From positions 496,001-560,000 of the forward strand of contig VZRN01001189.1 in the NCBI GenBank assembly GCA_013397935.1: a DNA stretch of 64,000 nucleotides. Direction: 5' to 3'. Origin of the DNA: Dasyornis broadbenti (taxonomy: Eukaryota; Chordata; Aves; Passeriformes; Dasyornithidae). Both the position numbers and the translations under genes were made by a program. Each line of letters opens with the position of its first letter. Position 1 is the stretch's first letter. The notes under the pieces are model-generated. The model saw only the letters and a list, made by a program, of their open reading frames with translations, did no database searches and had not been told where the DNA came from. This document shows, piece after piece, positions 25,131 through 38,330 of this stretch.

Positions 25131-27985
25131 GATGCCTGCAGAGAGCCCAGTGCAGCTATCAGAGGAGCAAACTGGCATTAGACAAGTGAACTCCTCGTTG
25201 TTAATGAAACCACACAGAATTAAATAGCAGGAGTGAGATTCAGTTTTCAGAATCATATTGGCTTAGAGAGGCACCGTACTATGTGGTAGAGTCCTGCAGA
25301 TTTCTAAGACCTCTTTTCTTGGATCAACCTGAGCATTATCATGTTTTCTTGTTCTCTATCCATTGTGTAATTTCACAGACTGGAGCTGCTATTCACATTT
25401 TACACCACAATGCGTGGTAAATTCAGGTCAGTGTCTCACAAAGCACAGCAGTAATAATGTTGCTCTATCTGCAGTTGTTTAAGGAAATAAGCAAGGCAAC
25501 ATGTAACACCAGTGAGTGTCCTTCCACTGCTGACAGGGGAATGTGCAGAATACCACAATGTTGGTACAAATAAAGGTCAAATTTGTGTTTTCTTGCAAAA
25601 TACAAGGTGAACAAATAAACAAATCACTAAATGTTTTTTTCAAAATTGTAGAGAAGTATCATGCCTAGCATCCTAATCTGGGAAATGCATGTCTTGGAAG
25701 GTAATCTTCAAATCTTCTGAAGCAGGTAGCGTCTACTTTGCAAGTATTAGCAGGAGTGAGACTTTTCTCATACAATTTTATCCTTTCTTTTTTTTAATAA
25801 AATGCTGCAAGACATCATTTAGAGGATTGAGGGATTTGCTACCTAAATCTATTGACTGTGTAGTGCTCTAGGATTAAAGCATGAGTTTACTTGGGACAAG
25901 AAGTAAGGAACAGTGCATTGTTCTGCAATACCAGGGCAAAAGTATATGGCCAGGTCCTCTGAGGCTGGACATCCTGCTCTAAGGAGAAATTGCATTTCAC
26001 AGAGTACGGGGTTGCTCCTTTGGAAAGATTGTAGCTCCAAAACTTCCCACAATGCAGCCAAGCATTTTCTCACTGCCTCTTAAAGCAGATGCCAGAAGCA
26101 GTCTGTGGTACAATGGAACCAGGCAATCACTTCTCTCTTTGAAGCAAAGCCCATGACTTTCCCCTTCTTTGTTCTCCTACATGGATGAGTGGTAAGGAGC
26201 AGCCTTTTGGCTGTAAAAAAAATCAGATAAAGTAGAAACTTTGTCCCACAAGAAAACCTGCTTGCTTTTGTCTTCCTTCTCTGTTCCGTAGCCAAATGGC
26301 TGTAGGCATGAACCAGACATTGCGTGCTTTGGTGCTCTCATAAGGGCCCTCAAACACAGGCCATGTCTGTAAACTGACATCCTGAGATGCCTTCTTTAAA
26401 ATTTTAAGTACTAGCAATCAGCATAAAATGGAGTTTTGGCTACCAACCCTCAATCCAAAGAGGCAGTGGCCTGATTTGGTCTGCCTGAGTCAGAACTGAG
26501 ATTCCAAATCCCAGCACTAGTCAGTGCCTTTTAAAATTTAAGCATCACTTGTACTGACAAATTGCTTTCTAAAGTGAAAATCTGGTAAGAGAACAGCTTG
26601 TTGGAGTTCCAGCAGGAACAGAGCAAAGAGGTGCACCTCGTGTGCCTGTAACAGAGGATTGAGGGGATGATTCACGTTTCCTAATCATTGCTTATTGTAA
26701 AATTAATCTTGGGCTCCTGGCAGAGTGTGAGGTGTGCCTGTAGGTAAACCTGAGGAAGATCTTGGAGGCAGAACCACAATTTTGTGCTGTTCACAAGGGT
26801 GTGGGGGGCTCACGTTGGCACCTGCCCCAGTTCTTTTCCTCTCTTTGGGAACAGACTGTTCAATGTAACGAACGCTGGAGGAAATTAAGAATAGCAGCAG
26901 CAGGTGAATCTGTGTTTCTGTAAAGCAGCAGGTTCAGGCGTTGAACCTAAAGAACCTGGCCAGCCCTGGGAGAGTGGTTTCCATGGTTAATTTTCTCTTT
27001 TTTGTGCTACTGATTTTTCTTTTCTGTATGTTTGAAATTGGGAACACTTTGTTCAACATTAGTGGCCAATGGCAATAAGCTGTAGAGATGAGACTTTGCA
27101 GAGACGTAGGGCAGGGGGAAAGAAGAGGTGTGAGGAATTGAAATGACAAGGTTATGTTGGTGACTAGTGATGTGGAGGAAGGAAATTTTTACCTGGTGTG
27201 CTTTGATGAGTGGTTAGAAGAGGAGACCATAGTAGGCAGGAAAATCTTTAGAGACTGAGTTCGGGCATCTGGAGCACATCTGGTGTAAAACAAAAGAAAA
27301 TTGAATCATTTCTGTCTGAAATGAGTCTCTCTGAGAGATTTTCATTATTCTCTTTTTCAAGTTGGAGACATCTGAGCATATTTTCATTTGGGAGGGACCC
27401 AATATCAACTGCCGACTACATGTCTGTGTCTGTGCATGGGAAGTGAGCTACTGACATGACTCACGGTGGTTCCATCTGTCATCTGTGATCACAGCAGGGC
27501 TCACTACTCAGGTTTTTATGTGAAATTGAATTCACTGAAAGTGTGATCGTGTTTTTGAGATCTTACCATTCAAAGTCTGTTTGCAACCAAAAGCTTTATT
27601 GTGTCAACTGTCCTCATAAAGCTTCTCTTTCTTTCTGTTCAGCTGTGGTCCCAAAGTGCAAACAGTGTATTTTTCTGCTTGGGAATAAAGATATATTTTC
27701 ATTTTATTAAGAGAATGTTTTGCCATCACTGAAAAACTAGACTTTTCTAGAAATCTAGCCTATTGAAAATGAAAATGTTATGCGGCTGTGGGGCAGTTAG
27801 GACAATTCTGATTGAGTTAAAATTGGTCACATCATGCTCTGGAATGACTTACAATATCCTTGTACTTCTGGTGTTTCTGTCAGTTACCCCAACACGTATT
27901 TCAGAGGTTGAGGGATGTATTGGAACAACTGTGCAAAAAAGTCACCTTCCCTTTATACAGGGGTAGGTGAGGAGAGAGAGTCTGA

Positions 27986-28045
27986 GGATGGATGGATGGA
28001 TGGATGGATGGATGGATGGATGGATGGATGGATGGATGGATGGAT
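27986..28045. repeat. (GGAT)15 microsatellite
   Basis: Fifteen perfect tandem copies of GGAT (60 bp), flanked by unrelated sequence. It produces WMDG-type and IHPS-type pseudo-peptides in overlapping frames, which should be ignored. A perfect tetranucleotide array of this length is expected to be polymorphic between individuals. Confidence 0.97.
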
Positions 28046-31000
28046 ACACACCATCAGCTGTCTGCAGTCCCTGATGCAGCCCACCAGCCCCTGGCAAAGC
28101 TGCTGGCCCAGCAGGTAAGTCCTGTTACACCCTGCCAGACAGGTTTCCCTGCCCTGTGAACCGAGCTGGATCATGCTAAAGGCAGGTGACCGTCAGGGTG
28201 GAGACTCTGTGGTACCTGTGAAGTGCCTCAGGATGGCCAGGAATGGAGAAAGGAAAAGCACAGCCAAAAGCAGGGCAGGCAGCAGGATTCTGTTGGACCA
28301 TTCATACACCTTTGATTGCTTTTGGGTTTGAGGTTACATAAACCTTGTCTTCACATTGTCCAAAGTGAAATTTCTTTCTGTGAAACAGACTTTCCCCAGG
28401 CACTGCTGAGGCTCATGGGCTCAGATTTGGTAGAAGTGCTACTCTGGCTCTGCATTTGTTTCTCTGCAGTCGTGCACGTCAGCCTGGCTTTCACTTCATT
28501 TCCATGTGAGCAAGCAAAGAGCACCATCACAGAGGCTCTGAGCAGCTTGCAGATGACTCGACATGACAAAAGCAAAGTGCAGGGTGCCAGCAATCCATAT
28601 CTCCCATAAACTGCCTGTCACACTCTCCTCTCCTTTGCATCTAAAGCCAACCCAAAAAGTAGGGCAGGCAGTGTCAGGGGGCGAGACTGCTTGGGACCCC
28701 TTCCCCTGGTAGGGCAGGCCCATTTCAGCAGCAGTTGCACACAGAAGGGCTGAGGTTTCTTTAACCCATTAAGAAAAGTCACGTTAGCTCGAGTGCCTGC
28801 CCAGCATGGTGGCGGCACAGGTGGCCCAGGGTCCATAGGCTGTGAAGAGGGGGGGCAGGAGATGGTGGCTGGACCACCAAGGACTGTGCACTACCCCATG
28901 CTCTGCTCCAGGCCTATGGGCCACAGGGACAAGCAGGCTGCTGCCATGGCATGGCTGATCCTGCCAGGCGGCAACATCGGGGTTCCCCTGGCTGTGTGTT
29001 CCCTTGCAAGCCCAGCTCGGAGCAAATTCGCTGCCAGTCATGGGCTTGCTGTTCCACTGCATGTGGGGCAGATTTTCCTTCCCTTTTTCTCCTGTGAAAC
29101 CACACCTTGCTGTCAAAGGTGACAGCAGCTAAGAGCAACCATCCCCTGCCAGCCTCTGTGGGGAAGTGTGGCCTTCGTTAGTACTACCCCTTGCACGGCT
29201 GGAACTGTGCTTGAGCCTATTTTGGTGAAGTACAGGCAAGGACCTCACTGTGGCAGCCTTGGGAATGGCAGTGCTGCTTTCAGGCAGGGCAGGCATAGTG
29301 TCAGGGTGACCATGCAAGGAGCCCTCCTGAGATTCAGGGACACCACAAGGTGTCCTTTGTATTCTCACAGCTGAGTGTTTCATTGAGCACTCCTCAGGGC
29401 TATGAAACGCAGCTGGGCTCCACCGTTCTCTGTGTGGGGCAAGGACTTTTTGAGAAGGTCAACAGCTCCAGCAGAAAATTTGTAGGGATCAGTAAATTCA
29501 ATAAGGCTGAAAAACTACTGCTGCAGGAGTCAATATAACAAGTAATTAAAATATTTTCTGTCCATTGGGAAAATGAGGAGCATTCATCATCCCACTGGAA
29601 AAGAACAGAAAACCTCAACTTGTTTGCAAACAAAGCTGTGTTTCTGGCTGGAGCTGACTTTTAAAGAGGGTTGCATTAGGGGAACTGAAGCAGAGTGGCA
29701 GTGTCTGTGTAGCTAATTGGTTTGGCACTTGGGAACAGTGAGGGGTATTTGGTCTATTTGGCTGATAACTACCCAAGGGATCCTGGTTTTTGAAGTACAG
29801 TGTTCTGCAGGGGTCTGTGCTTGCTCTCCGGGCTGTGAGCTTATCCTTAGTGGGAAAGGGGAAATGTCACAGGTGTAGGTAGCACAGAGCACAAATCTGT
29901 CCTAACCTTCCCTAAGGAGTGCTGCTTTCAGGCTCTTGCCTGATATCTGCTCAACTCAGCACAGGGAATTGTTGCTGAGAAATACTGCACTGAAACGGAG
30001 CAGCAGTAGCATATAAGGCAAAATATTAAGAGGCCTTCAGTGAAATCCCAAAGTACACAAACTCTACCCCAGAAAAGAAGCTTTCTATCCATTCCTGAGT
30101 CAACACAGATGTAGTATTGGAGATTCAGCCTGTAGGAAGGCTGACTGGTGCTAGGGCATGAGGGGAGGAGAGTTCAGTCAAGATGATTCCTGGCAAAGGT
30201 AAGTTACTATCTTTTTCTGAGCCCTAGCCCAATGGAGAATGGATCAGCTAAGGAAATAGTTATGGTTTTGACAGAGAAATAAAAGAAATTAGCTCAGACA
30301 CATTAGTTCTCAACAAGGTAGCACAGAAGACAATTATCCAAACAGAGAAAATTTTACCCAGCCTTTTCTGTCTCTAATACTCAGCAGAGTCAGCAGAAGA
30401 CCTAGAGAAAAACCTCTCTGACTTCAAAGTGCAACAGCCCCCTCAGGGCAGCTATCAACTCTTCACAGCTATCACCCCCGATCTGGGAATCCTCTGCCGG
30501 TATTCCTCTGGGTGTTGGAGTGGGAAATAACAGCAAAGCGCTGCCGTGTTCATGTCATCCTGTGCTGGAGAAATAGTGTCTTTCCTGAGTTTGAAAGTCC
30601 ATTCTGCACTACAGCAGGTTTTTTCTGGTATATTTGTCTCTCTTTTGTATTGCTACATGAGCTTTTGAGAACATACACCGCAACCCTTTAAAAATCCTTA
30701 AAAGAAGCATTCTCAGGATGTTGGGGACAGGGTTTGCCTCAGCCAGCTGTGGGCACAGCTTTATTGAGTGCTCTGAGGGGTAGCAGATGCACATCTCTAA
30801 AGGCCAGTCCGTTGCCCTGGCTCTGCCCATCTGTGTGTAATTAGACCATCACACTTCCAGATGATCACAATTACCTGGGTCCCTGCTTCATTTTGAGTGG
30901 TGACTGGAGCTCTCCCGGGGGAGAGAAGCATAATCCTGTAACCTTCTCTGCTTAATGCAGAGGTGAAGGCCACAAAAAGGTTTCTGGCACTAGAAGAAAA

Positions 31001-34000
31001 GCTCAAATAACAATCTTGACACTGAAGTGGCCAAGGTTTCACATTAGACCTTGCAGGGAGTAGCTTAATTTCCTTCTTGGTGCTGGCACAGCTAAGAAAA
31101 GAGATAAGCAATAAAGAAGAGCAAAGCTTTTCTCTCAGGAGGGTTTTTTAAAGATCCTGCACTGAGCTTCTAAGATAGTGCCTTATATCCAAACACCACT
31201 GTGGGCAAGATGTGAAGGGGGGTGGGAGGGGTGTTCTGAGGCTCTAGGACTCATAAAATCAAAGCTGCTTTCTGTGAGATACAGCTTTGTGTGCCGAGTG
31301 CTCTGGCACAGCTGCTTCCAGATGTGGGGTAAAGGACACGCTTGAGTTCTTACCTGGGCTGGACAGGAGCTCGCTCAGGCTCTGCTGTTGGGCATAACAG
31401 GGCTGACAGCACTGCCCACATCTTAGGCAAAGGGCCCCTATTTCCTGATTCCGCTTTGGGTTTGAAGAGCAGGTGGTATTTTTGAGATCAACCACGTAGG
31501 TTCACACTAAATTCTCAGGAGATTGCTCTGAATAAACATGTGCTCATAACAAGGCTTTCACAGATGGAAATTGACACTGAATTCTCCACAGCAGGTTATG
31601 TAGCTTCCCTCTTCTCAATAGATTTCAGACTCAGATTCATCACACCTTCCTGTAAGTCTAGAGAAGACGTGACATACCTCTCCTCAAGAGCTGGTGGGGG
31701 AATGTGGGCAAAGACGAAGGACATTTATTTATTTATTGGATTTTGGGGGTTTTACTCTTTCAAAAAGTTTCTAATCCGTGCATGTGCTTTGCATAGCACA
31801 CAGGTCTGAGGATCTCTTGCTCTGAGCCCACTTTGATCTCACAGTATGACCTGTTTGTGCCTTTTGCCATAGCCTTGGGGAGCCCACAACCAAGCGATTT
31901 GGCCACCTGGGAAATTCCAAGGCAAGGGGACCACCTTAGGGTGAATCCGTGTTCCCCTCTTTCCCAGTGTAGTCCCACAAACACATGAGATGTGGACTTG
32001 GCTTCATCCCACACTAGGGATGAATAGGACAAGCTGGTGCCATCCAGACAGGTCTGTATGTGTAGCTTGCTCTGGTTTCAGTTGCCCCTCTCAAAGCAGG
32101 GCTGGCCCCTGCTCTGCTGATGCTGTGAGCCAAAGGCACCGTTATCCTCCTTGTGCTGTGATCACAGGCCAATGTTAGTCCTTGCAGAGACATCTTTCCT
32201 TCTTTGTTTATCTAGCAGAATTTTGCCGTTGTTGAGTGATTTCCCTGCTAAGTCTTGGAATTCCCACTTTTTTCTGCAAGCATGAGGTGTCTCATCACCA
32301 TGAATTTAAAGAGAGTTCCCCTTTGCAGGAGTTTCAGCTTGGGCCAAGGAAGTGGGGATTTTGATGTTTTTTTAGTAATTTTTGGAATGTTCTGAATTAT
32401 TGTCAATCAGCAATGTTGAGAGCAGGATAAATTAAGTAGATATGGGGAAGTTGAAACCATGGATTTTGCCTTCACTGTGTGTAAAGATCCAGCTGAAAAA
32501 AAAAAGTGATGGGGCAGAATTCAGGAGTTCTGAGCTACAGACCTCATGGTTTGGCACTTACCTATGGAAAAATGAGACTATTAAATTCCTGAGCAACTAA
32601 AATTACATTTAATATGTGGTTAATGTCTATACCATCAACTGAATTCAAGGAAGAGGTTTAGGGTAAATTTGAGTCCTCACTGCTAATAGGTTTAGGGCAA
32701 TTAGTGCATTGACTTCTGTAAATCACATCTGTCACAGGAAAAATAACAAGGTCATTTTCAATGTTGCACTTGCCTGAAATGATTGATTGTGTCTCAAATT
32801 ACTGAGCACAAGGAGATGTCACTATATCTCTTTAGAAAGAGGTAGTTTTAACTCTGAGAAGTTGTCTGAATTTATAACATTTCTTATGACTGTTGCATCC
32901 TTAAGTCCCTTTTGTAGGTCTTGTGTCTTGGTTAAAAAATTCTTAAACTAAGACTTTGGGAAAAAAAGCTCCAAACACCAAAAACCAACCAACCAAACAG
33001 GGAAAAAAAAAAAATGTAAGACTGTGGATTTTCTGTGTGATTGATATTTTTTAAAATACTGTCCACCCTAATGTTGTTTGGGTTTTATCATGACTTTTTT
33101 TTTTTTAAACAATAAGAAGGACTAATAAAAATGTGGTCTTTAATTTTTACAAATTATAAAACATTGAACTACCCTGTTAGTTTTTTATTGGACAACTGAT
33201 GAACAATATTGATTCACTCAACAAGCAAAGTACACGGTGTATTTATTGAACTGTTTTACTTTCCCACTCTCCCTGAATGTTATCTCTAAATTTAAGTAAA
33301 TAATAAATGGGAATTATTTACTGGAGTTAGCTTGGAGAAAATGTTGTTCTGTGACTGTTGTTTTTCTTTTTTAAACTTTTTTTGTAAATACAGTCTTAAT
33401 TTAGAATGCACTGTTGTCCTTACTCAGCATGGCACTTAAATATGTGCTTAAATTTAATCAACAGGGAGCCCTCTCCCTATTCAGCAAAATGTTTGAGCAT
33501 GTGCTGAGTTTTTAGCACATCAGTCAGTTGGAGATTCTCGTTTGGGTACAAGCTGATCTCTTGGCTGTGTCCCTGTTGGTCCCATTGCGCAGGGAACCGG
33601 GAACTTGCGTCATCCCACCACGAGCCATGGCAAGCCCTGTCCCCTGCGGATGAGAGGCCACTTGCACATCTGAGGCCAAGTGAGGTGACAGTTGTGGTTA
33701 ATTCATTGTCACAGGTGATTGACACCTGTCTCTTCATTTCCCTGACCAGGACTCAGCACTGCATTTGATTTATGTTAGGAAGGCTGGGAAAGCTGGAGAA
33801 ATATGAAGGTTGCAGCAGCTGCTGCCTCTTCTGTCTGGATCCCCTTTTCTTAGGCCTCCCATCCCTTTCTTCATGGCAGTGGAGAGGGGAAAGGACTTGG
33901 CTAACACTGAGCTGCCCCAGCCCTTGGAACCCCCACCAAGGGGACATTTCCCAAGTACCTGCAGGCCATTTCTCTTACAGAATATTTCTGTGCCTCAAAA

Positions 34001-34291
34001 TGCAAACAAATGAGATTTTCAGAAGGACCTCAGCATTAAACACAAGTTAAAGCCAGCACAAGGTAGCTGTCAAGTGGCTTCTCAAAATCCCACTAAGCAT
34101 CTGTCTTCATTGTAGGTGAGCAACTGAAAAGCTAAAATCCTTGACTTTCAGTTACACCTGAGCTCTCAGTGACTAAGATTTAAATTCTGACCCCAAGGTA
34201 GTCCTGAAAACGGGATAAAGGATTTTACAGGATGTAGGTGAGGTTAACTTTTTCAGGGGGAGAGGTAGTGGTTGGGATGTTTTCCTGGGTG

Positions 34292-34310
34292 CTATTTTTT
34301 TTTTNTGGGT

Positions 34311-34344
<34 letters not shown>
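34292..34344. repeat. T-rich tract with one ambiguous base
   Basis: A run of T bases, an undetermined base at 34305, a short TGGGTGG interruption, then 32 consecutive T bases (34313-34344). The ambiguous base suggests that sequencing across the homopolymer was difficult. Confidence 0.9.
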
Positions 34345-34348
<4 letters not shown>

Positions 34349-35100
34349 AAGCTGCTCTAGGTGATTTTGCCTTGATTGATTCTTTTTTGGAACATCTGAT
34401 AAATTTTTATCAGCAACATTTCAGCCTTGTGTGTGTTTTTTAGTTTTGTTTTTCTCTCTTTGTGGGAGCTACAGTCAATAGCCAAGCCTACAAGCAGCCC
34501 TTGCAGTGGGTGTTGCTTCTGTGGTTTAAACGAGCAGTGGTTGGGGCTGTATGGAATGGCAGCAAATGCATTGACTCGTGTTCTTGGCAACAAACTGTCT
34601 AGAGGCTTAGCTGCTTTGTTTCATGTTTGGAGTTTTGCTGCTTGCTGTTTGCGTTATTTTTATCCCACTTTTTATATACGCTATTTGCTCACTTGAGTGA
34701 GACAGAAAAGCACAAATACCTCATGGCTGTGTGTTTTGTGATGTCCCAGGGCATAAGAAATAAGAGCAGAGCAAGAAAGAAAGTTAAAATTAAGATCATA
34801 AACTACAGAGGACAAAAAAAAGACCTAAAGATCTCTTGCATTTTTCTTGTCAAAGTTTCAACCAGTCTCTTTTTTTTTTATTGCCAAAGACTTGCCTTAG
34901 TCAAAAAGTTCATATATGAGTGAATCACCAACTTACTCTAAGTTATGTACTACTGCCATTTATTTTTCCTACACATCATTACAGCTGCCAGACTATCACT
35001 GTAGTGGCTGCATGTGCAGCTCATAGCACAGCGCCTTGCTTAGGGGAAGAGCACCTCCTTTAGTCTGCTTCTTTTAGAAACTTGGAGACTAAATCTAATT

Positions 35101-35128
35101 AAAAAAAAAAATATATATATATATATAT
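35101..35128. repeat. A-run followed by an (AT)n microsatellite
   Basis: Eleven A bases run into nine or ten AT dinucleotides. Ordinary simple repeat. Confidence 0.9.
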
Positions 35129-35284
35129 GTATGGGTGTGCTTTCAAATGCTCTTAAACTTTTATGAAATGAATGTCTGGAGGCTAGTTAGGTTTTATTTC
35201 ACTATAAATTTATCTTATTAAGGCAATTATTATCACTACCCAAAGCAGGTTTCCTAATTTTCTTTAAAATGCTTTCAGTTCATT

Positions 35285-35320
35285 AATTCCTGGCTGAGCT
35301 TTAATTATGCAAATGTTTGG
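35285..35320. promoter_or_regulatory. Possible POU/homeodomain composite site
   Basis: The sequence has TTAATTATGCAAAT ending at 35314, which joins a TAATTA-like half to a perfect octamer ATGCAAAT (35307-35314). Octamers are bound by POU-family factors, several of which act in neurons, where IL1RAPL2 is expressed. Other octamers in the window lie at 2180-2187 and 58832-58839 (as ATTTGCAT). An 8-mer is expected by chance about once per 33 kb per strand orientation, so only conservation would make this meaningful. Confidence 0.2.
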
Positions 35321-38236
35321 AAGGCTCATATCCAGTCATGAATCTACTGGCTGCTGGAATAGAATTTTGAAATATTATAGGATTTTCTGTAATTATGTTT
35401 TTTTGATGAGGGAAAATAATTTGGTTTCAGTGTGCTTTATTTTCACTGGATCCAGTAATTCTCAAACCAGTCGCTGCACTTCATGAGACTTTTACCTAAA
35501 TGGGATAACATGGTTTAGCACACAGCTAGGCCTGTATTCTGTAGCATAGCCAGGTAAAAGAGGAGGGAAGAGAAGCCCAGGTACAGTAACTAGCACTGTC
35601 TTTATTAAAATCTTGTTGAACTAAACAAAAAATGGAACCTCTGATCAAGTGATGCTGGGATAAGGCATGGGGGAGATAAGGGATAATGTACCTGTGGGTT
35701 TTGCTGGGGTTTTGCCAAAATTCGGTAGTTGGTAAATCTGCGAAGAACTTCAGTGTCACCTTAGCAGATGAGAGGAACAGAGGCTGCAGCCCCTGATGTG
35801 TGAGTGGTGCTCAGGCCCTCGGTCTGTGCTGAGAGGGGACTGGGAAACAGGCGATCCCCTGTGCTGGGTGACACCAGCAAAGCCCAGGCACAGCCTCAGC
35901 TGCCCCTGCCAAATACTCCTGACTGCTCTGGGAGGCCTCCCCATCGTGCTGAGCCCTGGGCAGATGTTTAGTGCTCAGCAGCTCAGCCACAGGGCTTGGC
36001 TTTGATTGCAAGAGTGACCTTGAGTGGGCACCATTTGCTGCCGTGGCCACACTCCCATCTCCAGCAGCAGCTCAGCCTGGTGCCAGCATCAGCCAGCCAA
36101 GGTTTGGGCTGGGCTGCACCCCGTCCGTGTGCTGCTGGCTCTGCTGTCCCTGCCCAGCCCGGGAGAGCAGCTCAGACGATGTCCTTGCAAGGGACTTGGA
36201 GAGAACTGACACTCTCTGCTAGCTGGATAGAAGCTACCACACACAGAGATTGTTTTTCATGAGTCAAGGTCTGTGTTGCCCCTGGCATTTGTTTTGTGGA
36301 TAAATTGCAGGCATAAGCTCTGTCTCCCATATCTTCTTATCCAGGATGTCCTTCTGAAAGAAAAGGAAATGTGTTCTTTACTTCAGGGTTGTATACAATC
36401 CAGCCTGCCTTGCCAGGGGAATTTAAATCACTCTGCTGCTCTTTGGCCACTTTCTAGCACTTGTAAAGCACATTAGAACAATAATGTTCTTGTCAGTGAT
36501 GCCTTGCAAACCTCACAGCCTGGAAAGTCAGCTTTGATTCTGCAGACAGCCTGTAGAATACACTTGCTGAAAAGTGATAAATAACCTGCCTTTCTTGTCC
36601 TCTGTCTCAGCAAATGAGAGAAACAAAGCCTGTGAAGTGCCTGCATAACATCTGCATGTGTGGAGTGGGAAGCTGCTCCTCTGCCAGCACTGAGTTCCCC
36701 GTTAAAGGGAGAGACACAAGCACCATCATCGGAGAGGAGCTCCATGACGCATATGTATCGATAAGAGGGACTTGGAGTAGAGGGATGACTTTTTGGTGAC
36801 AGCAGTGCACACTCATCTTCCCTTCCATGTGTGTGCCGTAGCCAGCCCTGCAGCAGATGAAAGCAGTGATATTGCAGTCAGTGGGATTAGCACCCCGGTG
36901 GAATGGGAGGTGGAAATCCAGCTAGGAGCATGTGCAGGACTGACTTTTGATAGTGTTTAGTACAAAAGGAGGCCTTTGGCACTTTCAATCAGTTGTGCCA
37001 CCAGTTGGGAAGGTTCATCTGCTTCAGTTCAGGCTTGTTGAGAGCAGTGTTTTATCTGGGACAAAAATGCAAAAGAAAAGGAAAAACAACTCGTATTTCA
37101 AGCCACAGGAAAAAACATAGCACCCAGGGATTCATAGATGACTTTGGCTGCTTGATGGGGCTGCTCGGAGGTGATACGCTCCATGAGTGAAGGCCTGTTT
37201 TGCTGGAAGCATAAAGCACCAGTCAGTGTTTTCTGATGTGGGCATCAAAGCCACAAAATACACCTGCTTGTGCAAGACAGGTGAAACAGAACAATCTGCA
37301 TTAGAAAAAACCCACAAATCCTGGAAAATGCCTTGGCATAAGCCAGGTGTTATGACCATAAAAAGCCTTTGTCTTCCATGCTGTTCAGTCATAGAGCCTT
37401 GGCATTTAAGTTTTTAAAAGACTGAACAACTTTTAGGTATTTTAAGCTGTAACAAGTTGACCCCAACAAAGCAGAAGATTCAGCGATGTCTGCAAACAGA
37501 CTTTTCTACTTTCTTTCCTTGTTTATTCAAACACTCTCTTAACTGCTGATTCATTAGAAATACTTTTTCTAATATTTTTTTCTGTTCCTCGGCAAATTAT
37601 TTTATTAAGTAAAAAAGCATCTGATATGTCTAAGAACAGTTAGTAGTGGAACCACTCAGGATTGTGCAGAACAGCAGTAATGATGTGCAAAAGTTTAGGC
37701 CTTACACAAATGAATTGTTGGAGTTACAAATTGCCTGCCAGTTCCTTCTGCCTGAACTGTGACTCAGTGTGATATTGCATGGCTTGAAGCCAGCCCCAAA
37801 ACCAGACCCTGCAAAAGGGGCACCTTCTGTGCTCAGTGCCTGTTTCTCCACATATTCAAGGACGCATTTAGGGACCACAGAATTCAGCCTCATTTTTAGT
37901 ATTGCAGTATTTGAGGGGAAGGTAGTGAAAGATGCCATGTTCTTTTCTGGATGGGAATTGGTTGGAGTCCCGTGAAGACCAGCAGTAACAGGTTGCTGCT
38001 GTAGCTGTGTGTTAATACAACAGGAGAGGAGAAATCTCCCTTACTTTCCATATGGAGGCTTATTTGGGGAGGTGAAGGGGTTCTGAAAGGAAGTCAGTGT
38101 TGCCTTTCTGATGGTGTCCCGCTTCCAGAGGCAGAAGGAGTGATGACAGTCCTAAACCAGAAGCTGTTTCAGAGAGCTACAGAAGAGTGAGACATCTTTA
38201 CCAGCTTGAGGAGTATCAGAACAGAGAGTGAGTGTC

Positions 38237-38330
38237 TGAGTTTGGATGGGACCTTGAAGTATCATCAATTCCCAAGTTCTTTCCACTCCAGGACAGATCA
38301 CATCAACCCAGACCTGCATGATTCTGCTAC
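38237..38330 (-). mobile_element. Possible diverged CR1 LINE remnant, minus strand
   Basis: GGATGGGACCTTGAAGTATCATC followed by TTCCCAAGTT resembles the reverse complement of an avian CR1 3' end, which typically reads GGAAGGGACCTTAAAGATCATC and then AGTTCCAACC. The later part is degraded and the terminal repeat is missing. It may equally be a chance resemblance. Confidence 0.35.

Noticed and set aside
27915..28174. Frames with WMDG and IHPS repeats
   Set aside because: They are translations of the GGAT microsatellite.
28784..29122. Overlapping frames of about 110 codons on both strands
   Set aside because: Both strands are open at the same place, which is typical of GC-rich DNA with few stops. 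No family recognised.
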